This document shows positions 7,562 to 17,037 of a DNA stretch of 38,752 nt, piece after piece. The stretch is taken from contig NZ_QNVV01000029.1 of assembly GCF_003384725.1 (NCBI RefSeq), forward strand, positions 1 through 38,752, in the 5' to 3' direction. Every line of letters starts with the position of its first letter. Position 1 is the stretch's first letter. The position numbers and the translations under genes were made by a program. This DNA is from Chryseobacterium pennipullorum (GTDB lineage Bacteria; Bacteroidota; Bacteroidia; Flavobacteriales; Weeksellaceae). A model generated the notes under the pieces. It was not told where the DNA came from, did no database searches, and was given only the letters and a program-made list of their open reading frames with translations.

Positions 7562-8965
7562 TTATAGATTTTCTTTCTGCATACTATAAAAATTCGGGAA
7601 ACGCATCTGCACGGTAGTCCCCTGGTTCTCATGCGAACTTACGATGAGTTCTCCATGATGCATCCTTACAATGTTTCTCGCTAACGGAAGACCGATTCCA
7701 TAGCCTTCATAGTTATTGGTATTAGAGGCTCTGAAGAATGGGTCGTAGATTTTATTCATTTCCACTTCGGGAATTCCGATCCCATTATCTTTTACAATAA
7801 TATAAACATCGGTATCTGTGGCTCCCAGGGAAACCTTGACTTGTTGAAAGTTAGAATATTTACAGCCATTACTAATGATATTAGCCACAGCAAGATGCAG
7901 CAGCTGCTCATTCCCCTGAACTTTTAGTTTTTTAGGGTTATCAGGAAGCATGCTGATATCCAGGTAAATATTGTTCCTGGCATCTATTCTTCTTAGTGTT
8001 TCAATAACATCCCAAAGCAGCTGATCGATTCTTACTTTATCCATTTTCTGAATCTTACCGTCGAATCCGGTCTGGGCAATCATGAGCAAGGCTTTAATCT
8101 TTTTATCCAGTTTTTCGGCTTCATCCAGAATAATGCCGAGGGTCTCCTTATATTCATCGGCAGTTCTGCTGATGGAAAGCGCCACATCCGCTTCTCCCAT
8201 AATAGAGGTAAGAGGAGTTCTCAGCTCGTGCGAAACATTTCCAATGAGATGGTTTTGAGTTTCGAAGGACGTCTCTATCCGGTTGAGCATATCATTGAAG
8301 GTATCTACCAATTCGTTCAGTTCCTTATTATCCGGATGTGATTCCAGCCTTAAGTGAAGATTTTCTGAACTTATTTCCTTTACTTTTCCTGTAATTTTTA
8401 AGATAGGTTTAAATAAAGTTTTAGACAGATAAAATGAAAATATCATACTGAAGAACAGTGAAAGAACGATACAGGTAAGCAGGGTCCGTTTTAGAAAGCC
8501 AAGATAATACACCACATAATGGTTTTTAGCAGATGCGATGGCTATATAATCTTTATCGTCGTATCTGAAGCTCTGCCCTATATAATAAAATTCCTTGTCA
8601 TTGTAGTTCGATTCTCCCTCTCTGATGATATTCTTAAAGAAATAGGCGGGAATATGTACCTCCTGGGAAATCTTTTTGAAATTTGAATCGGTAGGAACTG
8701 CGAAAACATAATCTTTTTCCATCGGAAGCTCCTCGTCATTAAGACTGTTGAGAATATAGTTTTCCGGAAGATCCAGATGGTCCTTGCTTTTTTCGATCTG
8801 AACAATAGTTGCCGTCCTGATCTTCAGCAGCTCATAAAACCTCTGGTGCGAAAAATTAACGATAGAAAAGTAAACCAAACCACTGAACAGCAATATGATG
8901 GCTGTAAAAACCAACATTAAAAGCACCATCGTTTTGGTCTGATTTGTAATCACTTTATTAAACAT
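7562..8965 (-). CDS. Sensor histidine kinase
   Basis: The protein has 467 residues. A membrane helix (about 13-36), an extracytoplasmic sensor region of about 120 residues and a second helix (about 159-181) are followed by a HAMP-like linker. The H-box reads VSHELRTPLTS (phospho-acceptor His246). The ATPase has the N-box ANIISNGCKYSN (about 361-372), the G1 box DNGIGIP and the G2 box GYGIGL. All catalytic motifs are intact. The partner response regulator gene ends 3 bp before this start, so the two form an operon and a cognate pair. The signal is unknown. The sensor region has no familiar motif. Confidence 0.95.
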   Translation of the reverse strand: MFNKVITNQTKTMVLLMLVFTAIILLFSGLVYFSIVNFSHQRFYELLKIRTATIVQIEKSKDHLDLPENYILNSLNDEELPMEKDYVFAVPTDSNFKKISQEVHIPAYFFKNIIREGESNYNDKEFYYIGQSFRYDDKDYIAIASAKNHYVVYYLGFLKRTLLTCIVLSLFFSMIFSFYLSKTLFKPILKITGKVKEISSENLHLRLESHPDNKELNELVDTFNDMLNRIETSFETQNHLIGNVSHELRTPLTSIMGEADVALSISRTADEYKETLGIILDEAEKLDKKIKALLMIAQTGFDGKIQKMDKVRIDQLLWDVIETLRRIDARNNIYLDISMLPDNPKKLKVQGNEQLLHLAVANIISNGCKYSNFQQVKVSLGATDTDVYIIVKDNGIGIPEVEMNKIYDPFFRASNTNNYEGYGIGLPLARNIVRMHHGELIVSSHENQGTTVQMRFPNFYSMQKENL

Positions 8966-8968
8966 CCA

Positions 8969-9676
8969 TTATGTTTTTTTCAATACATATCCCATTCCTA
9001 TCACGGTATGAATTAACTTATTATCGTCGTGACTATCGAGCTTTTTTCTGAGATAATTGACATAGACATCCACAACATTGGTTCCCAGCTCATAATTAAC
9101 TCCCCATACGGCATCCAGAATTTCCGCTCTTGAAATTACTTTTTCAGGGTTATTAAGAAAATACAGCAGCAATTTATATTCCGTAGAGGTCAGGGTAATC
9201 TCTTCTCCGCCGCGGGTTACTTTTTTGGTATAGTCATTTACGGTAAGATCCGAAAACTGAAATACATGTTCATTATCCGGTTCCGGTTCCAAGGTTTCCT
9301 GCGGACCGTTGTTATTGCTTCTTCTCAACAGAGACTTCACACGGGCAACCAGCTCTATGAATTTAAAAGGTTTTACCAGATAATCATCACCCCCGCTTTC
9401 CAGGCCAAGGACAATATTCTCGGAGGTTCCCAAAGCCGTCAAGAACAAAATTGGAACACTCTGATTGGTCTTTCTTATTTCCTTACATACATCCAGACCA
9501 TTCATTTCAGGCAGCATAATATCCAGGATCACCAGATCAAAATCATTAGCCTGTACCAGCTGTACGCCTGTACGCCCATCAAATGCTACAGAAATTTCAT
9601 ATCCGGTTTCCTGAAGTCCTTTTTTAATAAAAGACACCACGCTGGTTTCATCTTCGATAAGAATAATTTTTTTCAT
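8969..9676 (-). CDS. OmpR/PhoB-family response regulator
   Basis: The protein has 235 residues. The receiver domain has the acidic pair Glu8-Asp9, phospho-acceptor Asp52 (VILDIMLPE), Thr80 and Lys102 (YLVKPF). A linker rich in Glu/Pro (125-137) joins a winged-helix DNA-binding domain with the typical LTSTEYKLLLYFLNNPEKVISR, VDVYVNYLRKKL and IHTVIGMGYVL segments. It is complete. It is co-transcribed with the histidine kinase just downstream. A -7 box lies immediately upstream. Confidence 0.96.
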   Translation of the reverse strand: MKKIILIEDETSVVSFIKKGLQETGYEISVAFDGRTGVQLVQANDFDLVILDIMLPEMNGLDVCKEIRKTNQSVPILFLTALGTSENIVLGLESGGDDYLVKPFKFIELVARVKSLLRRSNNNGPQETLEPEPDNEHVFQFSDLTVNDYTKKVTRGGEEITLTSTEYKLLLYFLNNPEKVISRAEILDAVWGVNYELGTNVVDVYVNYLRKKLDSHDDNKLIHTVIGMGYVLKKT

Positions 9677-9696
9677 AAATGAAATAAGGAGTTTTA

Positions 9697-9704
9697 CAAA
9701 AATA
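9697..9704 (-). promoter_or_regulatory. -7 box for the two-component operon
   Basis: The minus strand reads TATTTTTG, matching TAnnTTTG, 20 bp before the response-regulator start codon. No convincing -33 element was seen. Confidence 0.5.
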
Positions 9705-9828
9705 AGGAAATTTTATTGGGATAGGAGTATTGGGAGGAAAAGCTTTTTTAGACTGGAAGAGGAGGCTGGAAAGCTGGACGTTTCCTGAGCAGAATATAGA
9801 ACTGAAGATTATTTATTGTGATTTGTAA

Positions 9829-10523
9829 CGCTATGCACGCAAAGCTTTTTAAAGTAATGCTTATGAAAACGTTCACAAAGGCGTTTCACTTAGCTATTCA
9901 ATTTCTTTGCTGAGCGTAGCACCATTGCGTTCGAAAAATAAAACAGCATAATAAAGAGCCTTGCGAACCTTGCGTTTTAATCTTTTCACAAATACTTTCA
10001 ACGCTATGTACACAAAGAATTGTAAAATGATACTTATAAATATTTACAAAGGCGTTTCACTTAGCTATTCAATTTCTTTGCTGAGCGTAGCGCCATTGCG
10101 TTCGAAAAATAAAACAGCATAATAAAGAGCCTTGCGAACCTTGCATTTTAATCTTTTCACAAATACTTTCAACGCTATGTACACAAAGAATTGTAAAATG
10201 ATACTTATAAAATATTCACAAACGCGTTTCACTTAGCTATTCAATTTCTTTGCCGAGCGTAGCGCCATTGCGTTCGAAAAATAAAACAGCATAATAAAGA
10301 GCCTTGCGAACCTTGCGTTTTAATCTTTTCAAAAATACTTTTAACGCTATGTACACAAAGAATTGTAAAATGATACTTATAAAATATGCACAAAGGCATT
10401 TCACTTAGCTATTCAATTTCTTTGCTGAGCGTAGCGCCATTGCGTTCGAAGAATAAAACAGCATAATAAAGAGCCTTGCGAACCTTGCGTTTTAATCTTT
10501 TCACAAATACCTTCAACGCTATG
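9829..10523. repeat. Four tandem copies of a 172-bp non-coding repeat plus a truncated fifth
   Basis: The word CGCTATG recurs at 9829, 10002, 10173, 10345 and 10517, giving unit lengths of 173, 171, 172 and 172 bp. The last copy stops after CGCTATGTG. A core of about 120 bp, starting at the CAAAGGCGTTTCACTTAGC segment and ending near CTTTTCACAAATAC, is almost invariant. The CTATG-proximal 45 bp varies more, and copy 1 is the most diverged. The words TTGCG and CGAACCTTGCG recur inside. The unit length is mostly not a multiple of three, and stops occur in every frame. The remaining sequence of the 9677-10655 gap holds nothing recognisable apart from a -7 box near its end. Confidence 0.9.
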
Positions 10524-10629
10524 TGAGCTCATAAACCTTCAACCCTTTCGTTTTTATTTTTTTCATTTTTTACCATTTTACCTTTTCGTGAATTCCTCTC
10601 CTTACCTTACAACATATAGAGAATAATAC

Positions 10630-10637
10630 TACCTTTG
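10630..10637 (+). promoter_or_regulatory. -7 box for the XRE-cupin regulator gene
   Basis: TACCTTTG matches TAnnTTTG and lies 18 bp before the ATG at 10656. It overlaps a possible in-frame TTG start at 10635, so that start would fall inside the promoter and is disfavoured. Confidence 0.55.
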
Positions 10638-10655
10638 CTTTTCATTGGATATAAC

Positions 10656-11225
10656 ATGAATGACTTTTTAATAGGAATCGGTAAGCGATTAAAGGATATT
10701 AGAAAAAAAAACAATCTAACCATCAACGAGCTGGCTTTCAAAGCGAATGTGAGCAATGGTCTTGTTTCCAGGATTGAAAACGGAAGAACAATTCCCTCGC
10801 TTCCCGTTTTGTTAGACCTGATCCAATCCCTTGAGATTGACGCCAGTTATTTTTTTGAAGGGGTTGAAAAAAAGTCCAATGCCAAGTTCATCTATGTTCC
10901 AAAAGAAAGCCAGCAGGTTATTGAAAAGGAAGTAGAGGCTGAAGGATTCAGGTATATGCATATCTTCAGCAAAAGTCTTCACTCTTTGGGTTTTGAAGCG
11001 GTGTTGCTGACTCTTGAGCCCAATTCTAAAAGAGAAAAAGTAATTACTGATGCCTGGGAGTTCAAATATATACTGAAGGGGGTAGTGAAATATGTGATTG
11101 ATAATGAAGAAGTCATTTTAAAAGAAGGTGATTCCCTTTATTTCAACGGGAAGTTTCCCCATGTTCCGGTAAGCATCAGCAATGAAAGTTGTGTAATGCT
11201 TGTTCTTTACTTTTATACTGCTTAA
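10656..11225 (+). CDS. XRE-family regulator with C-terminal cupin domain
   Basis: About 189 residues from the ATG at 10656. A helix-turn-helix (about 5-60; KRLKDIRKKNNLTINELA, NVSNGLVSRIENGRTIPS) is followed by a cupin barrel (about 105-180) with the segments WEFKYILKGVVKYVI, GDSLYFNGKFPHVPVS and VMLVLYFY. Regulators of this layout usually bind a small metabolite in the cupin and control a nearby catabolic operon. The gene is in the same orientation as, and about 500 bp upstream of, the phosphonate-type operon, and is therefore its likely regulator (inference). The ligand is unknown. Confidence 0.9.
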   Translation: MNDFLIGIGKRLKDIRKKNNLTINELAFKANVSNGLVSRIENGRTIPSLPVLLDLIQSLEIDASYFFEGVEKKSNAKFIYVPKESQQVIEKEVEAEGFRYMHIFSKSLHSLGFEAVLLTLEPNSKREKVITDAWEFKYILKGVVKYVIDNEEVILKEGDSLYFNGKFPHVPVSISNESCVMLVLYFYTA

Positions 11226-11731
11226 TTTTTTATCGCAATGTCCTTTAGGTGGTTTTTGTCAGTGGAAGAATGTTATCATCACTAATACCATGAGATTCTT
11301 TGCTGTATTTCTTTGTTTAGCATGCCAGCTCTGAAAGAAACAACAAATATCTGTAGGCCCATTTTTAACCTCTTTTCTTTCGTCAAGGTTGCTTTTTCTC
11401 CTATTTTTCAACTTCCCACCTTTTTCAAAAGTTTACAAATATGCAACTTTTGTTTTTACATTCTCTTCTAAGATGAACTCAATATTAACCCAACTAAGTT
11501 TGTTTCCGGTAAATTTCAGGCCATTTTAATCTCGAAAAATATTTATCAAAAGTGTTGAAATAGTGAATGTAACCTTATTTCACTCCATTTTCAAGGATTA
11601 AATTTCACTGCTTCCCAAGTAAAACACACGTAACAAATACGGCCTATTTATTAAACAATACTTAATACAAAATATTTATATATATTAAAATTATTAGCGT
11701 GATTTGCATGAAAAATTTAATATATGTAAAA
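11226..11731 (+). promoter_or_regulatory. Leader region of the receptor-led operon, with a GTTTACAAATA site
   Basis: This 506-bp gap has no supported gene. GTTTACAAATA at 11431-11441 recurs as both arms of an inverted repeat upstream of the phosphodiesterase gene at 18075. The region is AT-rich and no exact TAnnTTTG box was found, so the start of transcription cannot be placed. A long untranslated leader is possible. Confidence 0.4.
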
Positions 11732-14557
11732 ATGAAAACAAAATTAGAGAAATTACTTACCCTTGTTTTTGTGTGTTTCATTATTTTTGTTTCAGCGCAG
11801 AAGCAGTTAATTATAGGAGCTGTTTTTGACGACAGCCAGCCGCTACCCGGAGCGGTAATCAAAATAAAAGGCTTATCTAAAAATATAACAACTGATATTG
11901 AGGGAAAATTCACGATCAACGATATCGAAGAAGGCCAATACACCTTACAAATCAGCTACATCGGATATGAGTCTTCAGACATCAATGTTGATCTAAAATC
12001 AGAACAAACTGTGGATCTGGGAGCGATCAGGCTTTCTCAACCCAGAAACAATATTGATGAAGTAGTGGTTACCGGAACTTTAAAAAATACGGAAGCACGG
12101 GCATTGAACCTTCAGAAAAATGCGATCAATATCACCAATGTAATTGCTTCTGACGGAATCGGAAAGTTACCGGACAGAAATGCTGCAGAGACGGTACAGC
12201 GTGTACAGGGAGTGTCTATCGAAAGGGACCAGGGAGAAGGAAGATTTGTTTCCCTGAGAGGACTTCCCCCTTTCTGGGCGTCAACAACCATTAATGGAAA
12301 CAGGCTGCCCACCGCTGAGGAAGAAACGACTTCAAGAGCGACGGCATTCGACTTTTTTCCTACAGAACTGATCTCGTATGTTCATGTCAACAAGTCTTTT
12401 ACCCCGGATATCGAAGCCGACGGAATCGGTGGTGGCGTTAATTTTATCACTAAAACTCCACCTATGAAAACAGAATTCAAGGCAACAGTAGGAAGCGGAT
12501 ACAATGCGAAAGCCGATAAGGGAATTTACAATATCGGATTCTTATATGGGGGAAGGACAAAGGATAAAAAATTCGGATATTTGTTCAATTTTGCTCACTT
12601 TATCAGAAACTGGTCTACGGATAATTTTGAAGCGAGACGAAGTGGAGATCAAGGAGTTTTCAGGCTGGAGCTTCGTGATTATAATGGAGTTCGAAAAACA
12701 ACAGGAATCAATACGGCATTTGAGTATGTGCTTTCTCCAAAAACTACATTCTATTTAAAGGGAATGTATGGTACCCTTTCGGATGACGAAACACACTACA
12801 AACAGAGGATCCGCTTTGATAAATTCAGCAGTGCCAGCAATACGGCGAGAGTAGAGCTTCAGAATATCCACAACTTACTGATTACGGAGCTTACCTCTGT
12901 TTCTTTGGGAGGTATTCATCAATTAAATAAAGGAAAAATTGACTGGGATCTCTCTTACTATGACAATAAGTTCAAATATGGCAATATTCCCGACAAGCAG
13001 AATAATTCATACTATGTCATCAAGTACACCCAATCCGGCGTAGGCATCAATCCTGGTTATATTTCAGATCTTGGAAACGGCCCCAGAGCATATTGGAAAG
13101 CGGACGGTGGAAAGCTGGATTATAAAAACCCTGATGCATTATTCGGTTTCTACAGCGATCCGAACTTTAAAACAGACGCCTCCCAGATGAGATTTACAGA
13201 TCTTGAATTTTATAAGGTTTTTGTGGAAGAAAAAGATAAGATTGTAGCGGCCTTCAACCATGAGATCAATGCTTCTGATAAATTGACTTTAAAATATGGA
13301 TTCAAATACAGAGACAAAGAACGTAATGCAAAATTCTCAGATATTTTTTATAACTGGAGCAACGGAACAGCCCCACTTCTGTCTGATTTTTCACAATATA
13401 GTACGACACAGCCTAATGGGCAGAGATATTTAAGTGAAATGAATGCCCATATTGGGAACAGCTTTGGGCCGGTATTGTCTACGACAGGAATGAACCAGTT
13501 CTGGTATCAGAATCATGGAAATTTAAAAATCAATACTGCGGATTCCGAAGCATTGGAATACAATAAAGCATTAGGAAGAAACTTTGATGTGTTTGAAAAG
13601 CATGCAGATGCATATGGAATGGCAACGTATAAACTAAATGACAAGATTATCCTTTTAGTTGGAATCAGATTATCGAATACCAATACCAAAGTAAGGGGAT
13701 ACAGCGTAAATGACAATGTACTGACTCCTGTAGAAAACACCAAAAATTACCTCGCGGTCCTTCCCATGGTTCATTTGAAATATACCCTGAACGATAAAAC
13801 CAACCTCCGTTTTGCTGCAACAAGAACTTTTTCCAGACCGAATTTTGGAGACCTTACGCCGGGAGGGACTTATATTGAAGGAGACAATGAGTTCAAAGGG
13901 GGAAACCCGAACCTCAATCCTACTTATTCTTTGAATTTTGATCTGATGGGAGAATACTATTTTTCCAATGTCGGAATCCTGAGTGGCGGAATTTTCTATA
14001 AGTCGATTACGGATCCTATTTTCCAGGATTCTTTTATCGGGACCTACAACGGAATGAATGGCGTACAGTTTACGGCTCCCAACAACGGAGATGCCGCGTG
14101 GCTGGGAGGTATTGAATTAGGTTTGAATAAAAGGTTTGATTTTCTCCCAGGGTTTTTACGGTATTTCGGGGTTCAGCTGAATGCAACCTTCATGACTTCG
14201 GAAATGGAGAAGCCCAGCGGAAGAAAAGTAGCCCTGCCTTACCAGGCGAAGGAATTGTATAATGCTCAGCTTTTCTTTGAGAAAAAAGGATTCAATGCAA
14301 GACTGGCATATAACTACAAAGGAAAGTATGCCGTAGAATATGCTGAAGAAGATATTAATGATTCTTATTATGGTAAATACCGCAATCTGGATTTCGGAGG
14401 TTCTTATCAATTTACCAAATACCTGACTCTATATGCTGATGTGAACAACATCCTGAACAAACCTCTGATCTATCATTTCGGTAAAAGCGAAGACCGCCCG
14501 GAGCAGGTAGAATATTATGGCGTACGATTCAATCTGGGAATAAAACTGAACTTCTAA
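11732..14557 (+). CDS. TonB-dependent outer-membrane receptor of the phosphonate-type locus
   Basis: About 941 residues from the ATG at 11732, chosen because MKTKLEKLLTLVFVCFIIFVSAQ is a clean signal peptide; upstream GTG and ATG codons are in frame. A carboxypeptidase-regulatory-like beta domain (about 25-95; GAVIKIKG, TDIEGKFTI, SYIGYES) precedes a plug domain (VVVTGTLKN, then PDRNAAETVQRVQGVSIERD, FVSLRGLPP, GGGVNFITKTP) and a 22-strand-type barrel ending in an aromatic residue (KLNF). Receptors of this type import scarce ligands across the outer membrane using TonB energy. The next gene starts 9 bp later and encodes an inner-membrane transporter, so the pair probably moves one substrate into the cell. 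The ligand is inferred to be an organophosphonate or a precursor of one. Confidence 0.93.
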   Translation: MKTKLEKLLTLVFVCFIIFVSAQKQLIIGAVFDDSQPLPGAVIKIKGLSKNITTDIEGKFTINDIEEGQYTLQISYIGYESSDINVDLKSEQTVDLGAIRLSQPRNNIDEVVVTGTLKNTEARALNLQKNAINITNVIASDGIGKLPDRNAAETVQRVQGVSIERDQGEGRFVSLRGLPPFWASTTINGNRLPTAEEETTSRATAFDFFPTELISYVHVNKSFTPDIEADGIGGGVNFITKTPPMKTEFKATVGSGYNAKADKGIYNIGFLYGGRTKDKKFGYLFNFAHFIRNWSTDNFEARRSGDQGVFRLELRDYNGVRKTTGINTAFEYVLSPKTTFYLKGMYGTLSDDETHYKQRIRFDKFSSASNTARVELQNIHNLLITELTSVSLGGIHQLNKGKIDWDLSYYDNKFKYGNIPDKQNNSYYVIKYTQSGVGINPGYISDLGNGPRAYWKADGGKLDYKNPDALFGFYSDPNFKTDASQMRFTDLEFYKVFVEEKDKIVAAFNHEINASDKLTLKYGFKYRDKERNAKFSDIFYNWSNGTAPLLSDFSQYSTTQPNGQRYLSEMNAHIGNSFGPVLSTTGMNQFWYQNHGNLKINTADSEALEYNKALGRNFDVFEKHADAYGMATYKLNDKIILLVGIRLSNTNTKVRGYSVNDNVLTPVENTKNYLAVLPMVHLKYTLNDKTNLRFAATRTFSRPNFGDLTPGGTYIEGDNEFKGGNPNLNPTYSLNFDLMGEYYFSNVGILSGGIFYKSITDPIFQDSFIGTYNGMNGVQFTAPNNGDAAWLGGIELGLNKRFDFLPGFLRYFGVQLNATFMTSEMEKPSGRKVALPYQAKELYNAQLFFEKKGFNARLAYNYKGKYAVEYAEEDINDSYYGKYRNLDFGGSYQFTKYLTLYADVNNILNKPLIYHFGKSEDRPEQVEYYGVRFNLGIKLNF

Positions 14558-14566
14558 ACGATTACC

Positions 14567-15871
14567 ATGGCCAGAACCATCAATACAAAAACATTCATAA
14601 CCTTGCAGGCTGCTTTTGCTGCTTTCGGTGTTTACTTCTGCATGTACGGTTTTAGAAAGCCCTTTACCGTAGCGTCTTTCGAAGGACTTGCCTACTTTGG
14701 GGTAGATTATAAGATCCTGATTATTATTGCCCAGGCCGTTGGCTATTTTGTTTCTAAATTTATCGGTATTAAATTTATTTCTGAGCTGAAGCCTCAGAAA
14801 AGAATCACTTATCTGTTCGTTTTCATTGCCATTGCTGAGCTTGCCTTACTAGGGTTTGCAGCTGTTCCCGCTCCATACAATATTATCTTTATGTTTATTA
14901 ATGGTATTCCGCTGGGAATGATCTGGGGAATTGTATTCTCTTATATTGAGGGGCGTAAAACCACAGAAATCATCGGTCTTTTTCTATGTTCAAGCTTTGT
15001 AGTTTCTTCCGGATTTACAAAGTCTGTGGGAAAATTTCTTATGGATTCTTTTTCGATATCAGAATTCTGGATGCCTTTTTCCGCGGGGTTAATTTTTATC
15101 ATTCCATTGATTCTTTTCGGACTTCTTCTGGAAAGGATTCCCAAACCTACAGAAGAAGATATTTTGCTTAAAAATAAGCGGCAACCCCTGAATGGAAAGG
15201 AAAGAAAAGCGCTGATCCAACAGTTTTTTGTTCCGATCATGTGTATCATATTTCTGTATATCTGTTTAACCGTTTTAAGGGACTTCAGAGATAATTTCAA
15301 CCGTGAAATCTGGGACGAACTGAATTTTAGTTTTGACAGCTCCATTTTTACTTTAACGGAAATTCCTATTGCCATAATGGTGTTGCTAATTTTAAGTTTT
15401 ATGGTAAAGGTGAAAAACAATAAAAAGGCATTCGCCTACTACCATTATATTCTTTTTGCAGGAATTCTTACGGTAGGACTTTCCACCTATCTGTTTCAGC
15501 AGGGTTCTTTGCCTCCTTTTCTATGGATGACTATCTCTGGCCTCGGAATGTATATCTGCTATATTCCATTTAACGGAATTTATTTTGACCGGATGATCGC
15601 TGCTTTTGAAATCAAGGGGAATGTAGGTTTTCTGATTTATACTGTAGATTCATTCGGGTATCTTGGAAGTGTCCTGATTCTGTTGTACAAGAATTTTGGA
15701 TCGTCTAAGACCTCATGGCTTAATTTCTATATTGATTTAAATTATATAATAACCATCGCAGTATTCGTTCTATCGGCAATTGCTTTTCTGGCTTTCAGGA
15801 AAAAATCAAAGCCGAAATCAAACACAAACTCTAATCAATTCATCAATTTCGATACGTCGAAAATTTTATAA
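14567..15871 (+). CDS. MFS-type inner-membrane transporter (DUF5690-like)
   Basis: The protein has 434 residues with about 12 hydrophobic helices, split by a charged cytoplasmic loop near residues 193-215 (ERIPKPTEEDILLKNKRQP). The N-terminal segment AFGVYFCMYGFRKPFTVASF is reminiscent of the organophosphate/sugar-phosphate transporter branch of the major facilitator superfamily, and I place it in the DUF5690 group with moderate confidence. It is encoded between the outer-membrane receptor and the two catabolic enzymes (gaps of 9 and 11 bp), so it most likely carries the receptor's cargo across the inner membrane. No ABC phosphonate transporter is present, which makes this gene the obvious substitute. 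Confidence 0.85.
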   Translation: MARTINTKTFITLQAAFAAFGVYFCMYGFRKPFTVASFEGLAYFGVDYKILIIIAQAVGYFVSKFIGIKFISELKPQKRITYLFVFIAIAELALLGFAAVPAPYNIIFMFINGIPLGMIWGIVFSYIEGRKTTEIIGLFLCSSFVVSSGFTKSVGKFLMDSFSISEFWMPFSAGLIFIIPLILFGLLLERIPKPTEEDILLKNKRQPLNGKERKALIQQFFVPIMCIIFLYICLTVLRDFRDNFNREIWDELNFSFDSSIFTLTEIPIAIMVLLILSFMVKVKNNKKAFAYYHYILFAGILTVGLSTYLFQQGSLPPFLWMTISGLGMYICYIPFNGIYFDRMIAAFEIKGNVGFLIYTVDSFGYLGSVLILLYKNFGSSKTSWLNFYIDLNYIITIAVFVLSAIAFLAFRKKSKPKSNTNSNQFINFDTSKIL

Positions 15872-15882
15872 ATTACAATACA

Positions 15883-17037
15883 ATGACAACAAAATTTGAT
15901 TTACTCGTTGTAGGAGGTGGAATTTTAGGAACATTCCACGCTTATCATGCGCTGAAGAAGAATCTTAAGGTAGCTTTACTGGAAAGAAATTCTGTTCCTC
16001 AGGGGGCCACTGTAAGAAACTTCGGACAAGTGGTACCATCCGGTATGGATCTTAAATGGCAGAACTTCGGAAGGGAAAGCCTGGCCATATACAATGAACT
16101 CCATGCTCAGGCAGACCTTACCATCAGACAAAACGGATCTGTCTATATCGCTTCCAATGATGAAGAGCTTCAACTGATTGAGGAGCTTTATGAAATCAAC
16201 AAAAACAATCATTATACATCTGTTTTATTATCAAAAAACGATTGTATCAAAAAGTATGACGGCCTCCGCTCAGACTATTGCAAAGGAGGTCTGTTTTTCC
16301 CACAGGAACTTTCTGTAGATTCAGCAGATATGATTGTGAAACTGCATCAATTGTTGCAGGAGAAGATGGGCTTACAGATTTTCTACAATACAACCGTAGT
16401 AGAAACTGGAGAAGACGATCAGAAATGCACGGCTATAACAGCAGACGGAACGGAATTCAATGCTTCTAAAATGATCATCTGTGGCGGACATGAGTTCAAA
16501 ACTTTATACCCTAAAGTATTCAATGACAGCGATCTGGAAGTCAGTAAACTCCAAATGCTTCAGACTAAACCACAGGGGATTTACTCCCTTCCAGGGAATA
16601 TTCTTACCGGTCTTTCGGTCAGAAGATATGAATCGTTTGGAGAATGTCCCTCTTTTCAGAAGATCAAGGCTTTAGAGGATCCCAATTCGTTTGAAAAGAA
16701 ATACGGAATTCATATTTTATTCAAGCAGGCACTTGACGGCTCTGTCATCATCGGAGATTCTCATGAGTATGCTGACGCTAAAAATACAGATGACCTCGGG
16801 TATGATCTCAATATGGAGATTGACGAATTTATGATCCATGAGGCTAAAAAAATTATTGATCTTCCTACATATGAGATCCAGAGAAGATGGTTCGGGATCT
16901 ACTCTCAGTGCAAAACAAAAGACATTTTTGAGCACAGTCCATCTGCCAATATTCATATTATAACAGGTATTGGCGGAAAAGGAATGACGGGAAGCGGGGG
17001 CTTCTCCAAATTTAATATTGAAAAAATTTATGGATAA
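15883..17037 (+). CDS. FAD-dependent oxidoreductase, TIGR03364-like (phosphonate-associated)
   Basis: The protein has 384 residues of the DAO/glycine-oxidase fold. The N-terminal dinucleotide-binding motif is VVGGGILGTFHA (residues 9-20) and the acidic strand end is LLERN. RNFGQVVPSGM follows, and the C-terminal ITGIGGKGMTGSGG closes the FAD site. The family is known to occur beside phosphonatase-like HAD hydrolases and is proposed to oxidise an aminophosphonate at its amine, giving an aldehyde. The next gene encodes exactly such a hydrolase and overlaps this stop codon, which supports the assignment. The true substrate is not shown by the sequence. 2-Aminoethylphosphonate or a hydroxylated or N-methylated derivative is plausible. 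Confidence 0.85.
   Translation: MTTKFDLLVVGGGILGTFHAYHALKKNLKVALLERNSVPQGATVRNFGQVVPSGMDLKWQNFGRESLAIYNELHAQADLTIRQNGSVYIASNDEELQLIEELYEINKNNHYTSVLLSKNDCIKKYDGLRSDYCKGGLFFPQELSVDSADMIVKLHQLLQEKMGLQIFYNTTVVETGEDDQKCTAITADGTEFNASKMIICGGHEFKTLYPKVFNDSDLEVSKLQMLQTKPQGIYSLPGNILTGLSVRRYESFGECPSFQKIKALEDPNSFEKKYGIHILFKQALDGSVIIGDSHEYADAKNTDDLGYDLNMEIDEFMIHEAKKIIDLPTYEIQRRWFGIYSQCKTKDIFEHSPSANIHIITGIGGKGMTGSGGFSKFNIEKIYG

Noticed and set aside
9829..10523. CRISPR array
   Set aside because: The repeats are 172 bp and directly adjacent, with no short repeat-spacer alternation and no cas genes nearby.
9829..10523. Coding repeat peptide (a 17-codon minus-strand frame starting ATGCTG recurs in the units)
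   Set aside because: It is very short, the unit length is mostly not a multiple of three, and there is no sign of a translated gene or codon bias. It seems to be a by-product of the conserved core.
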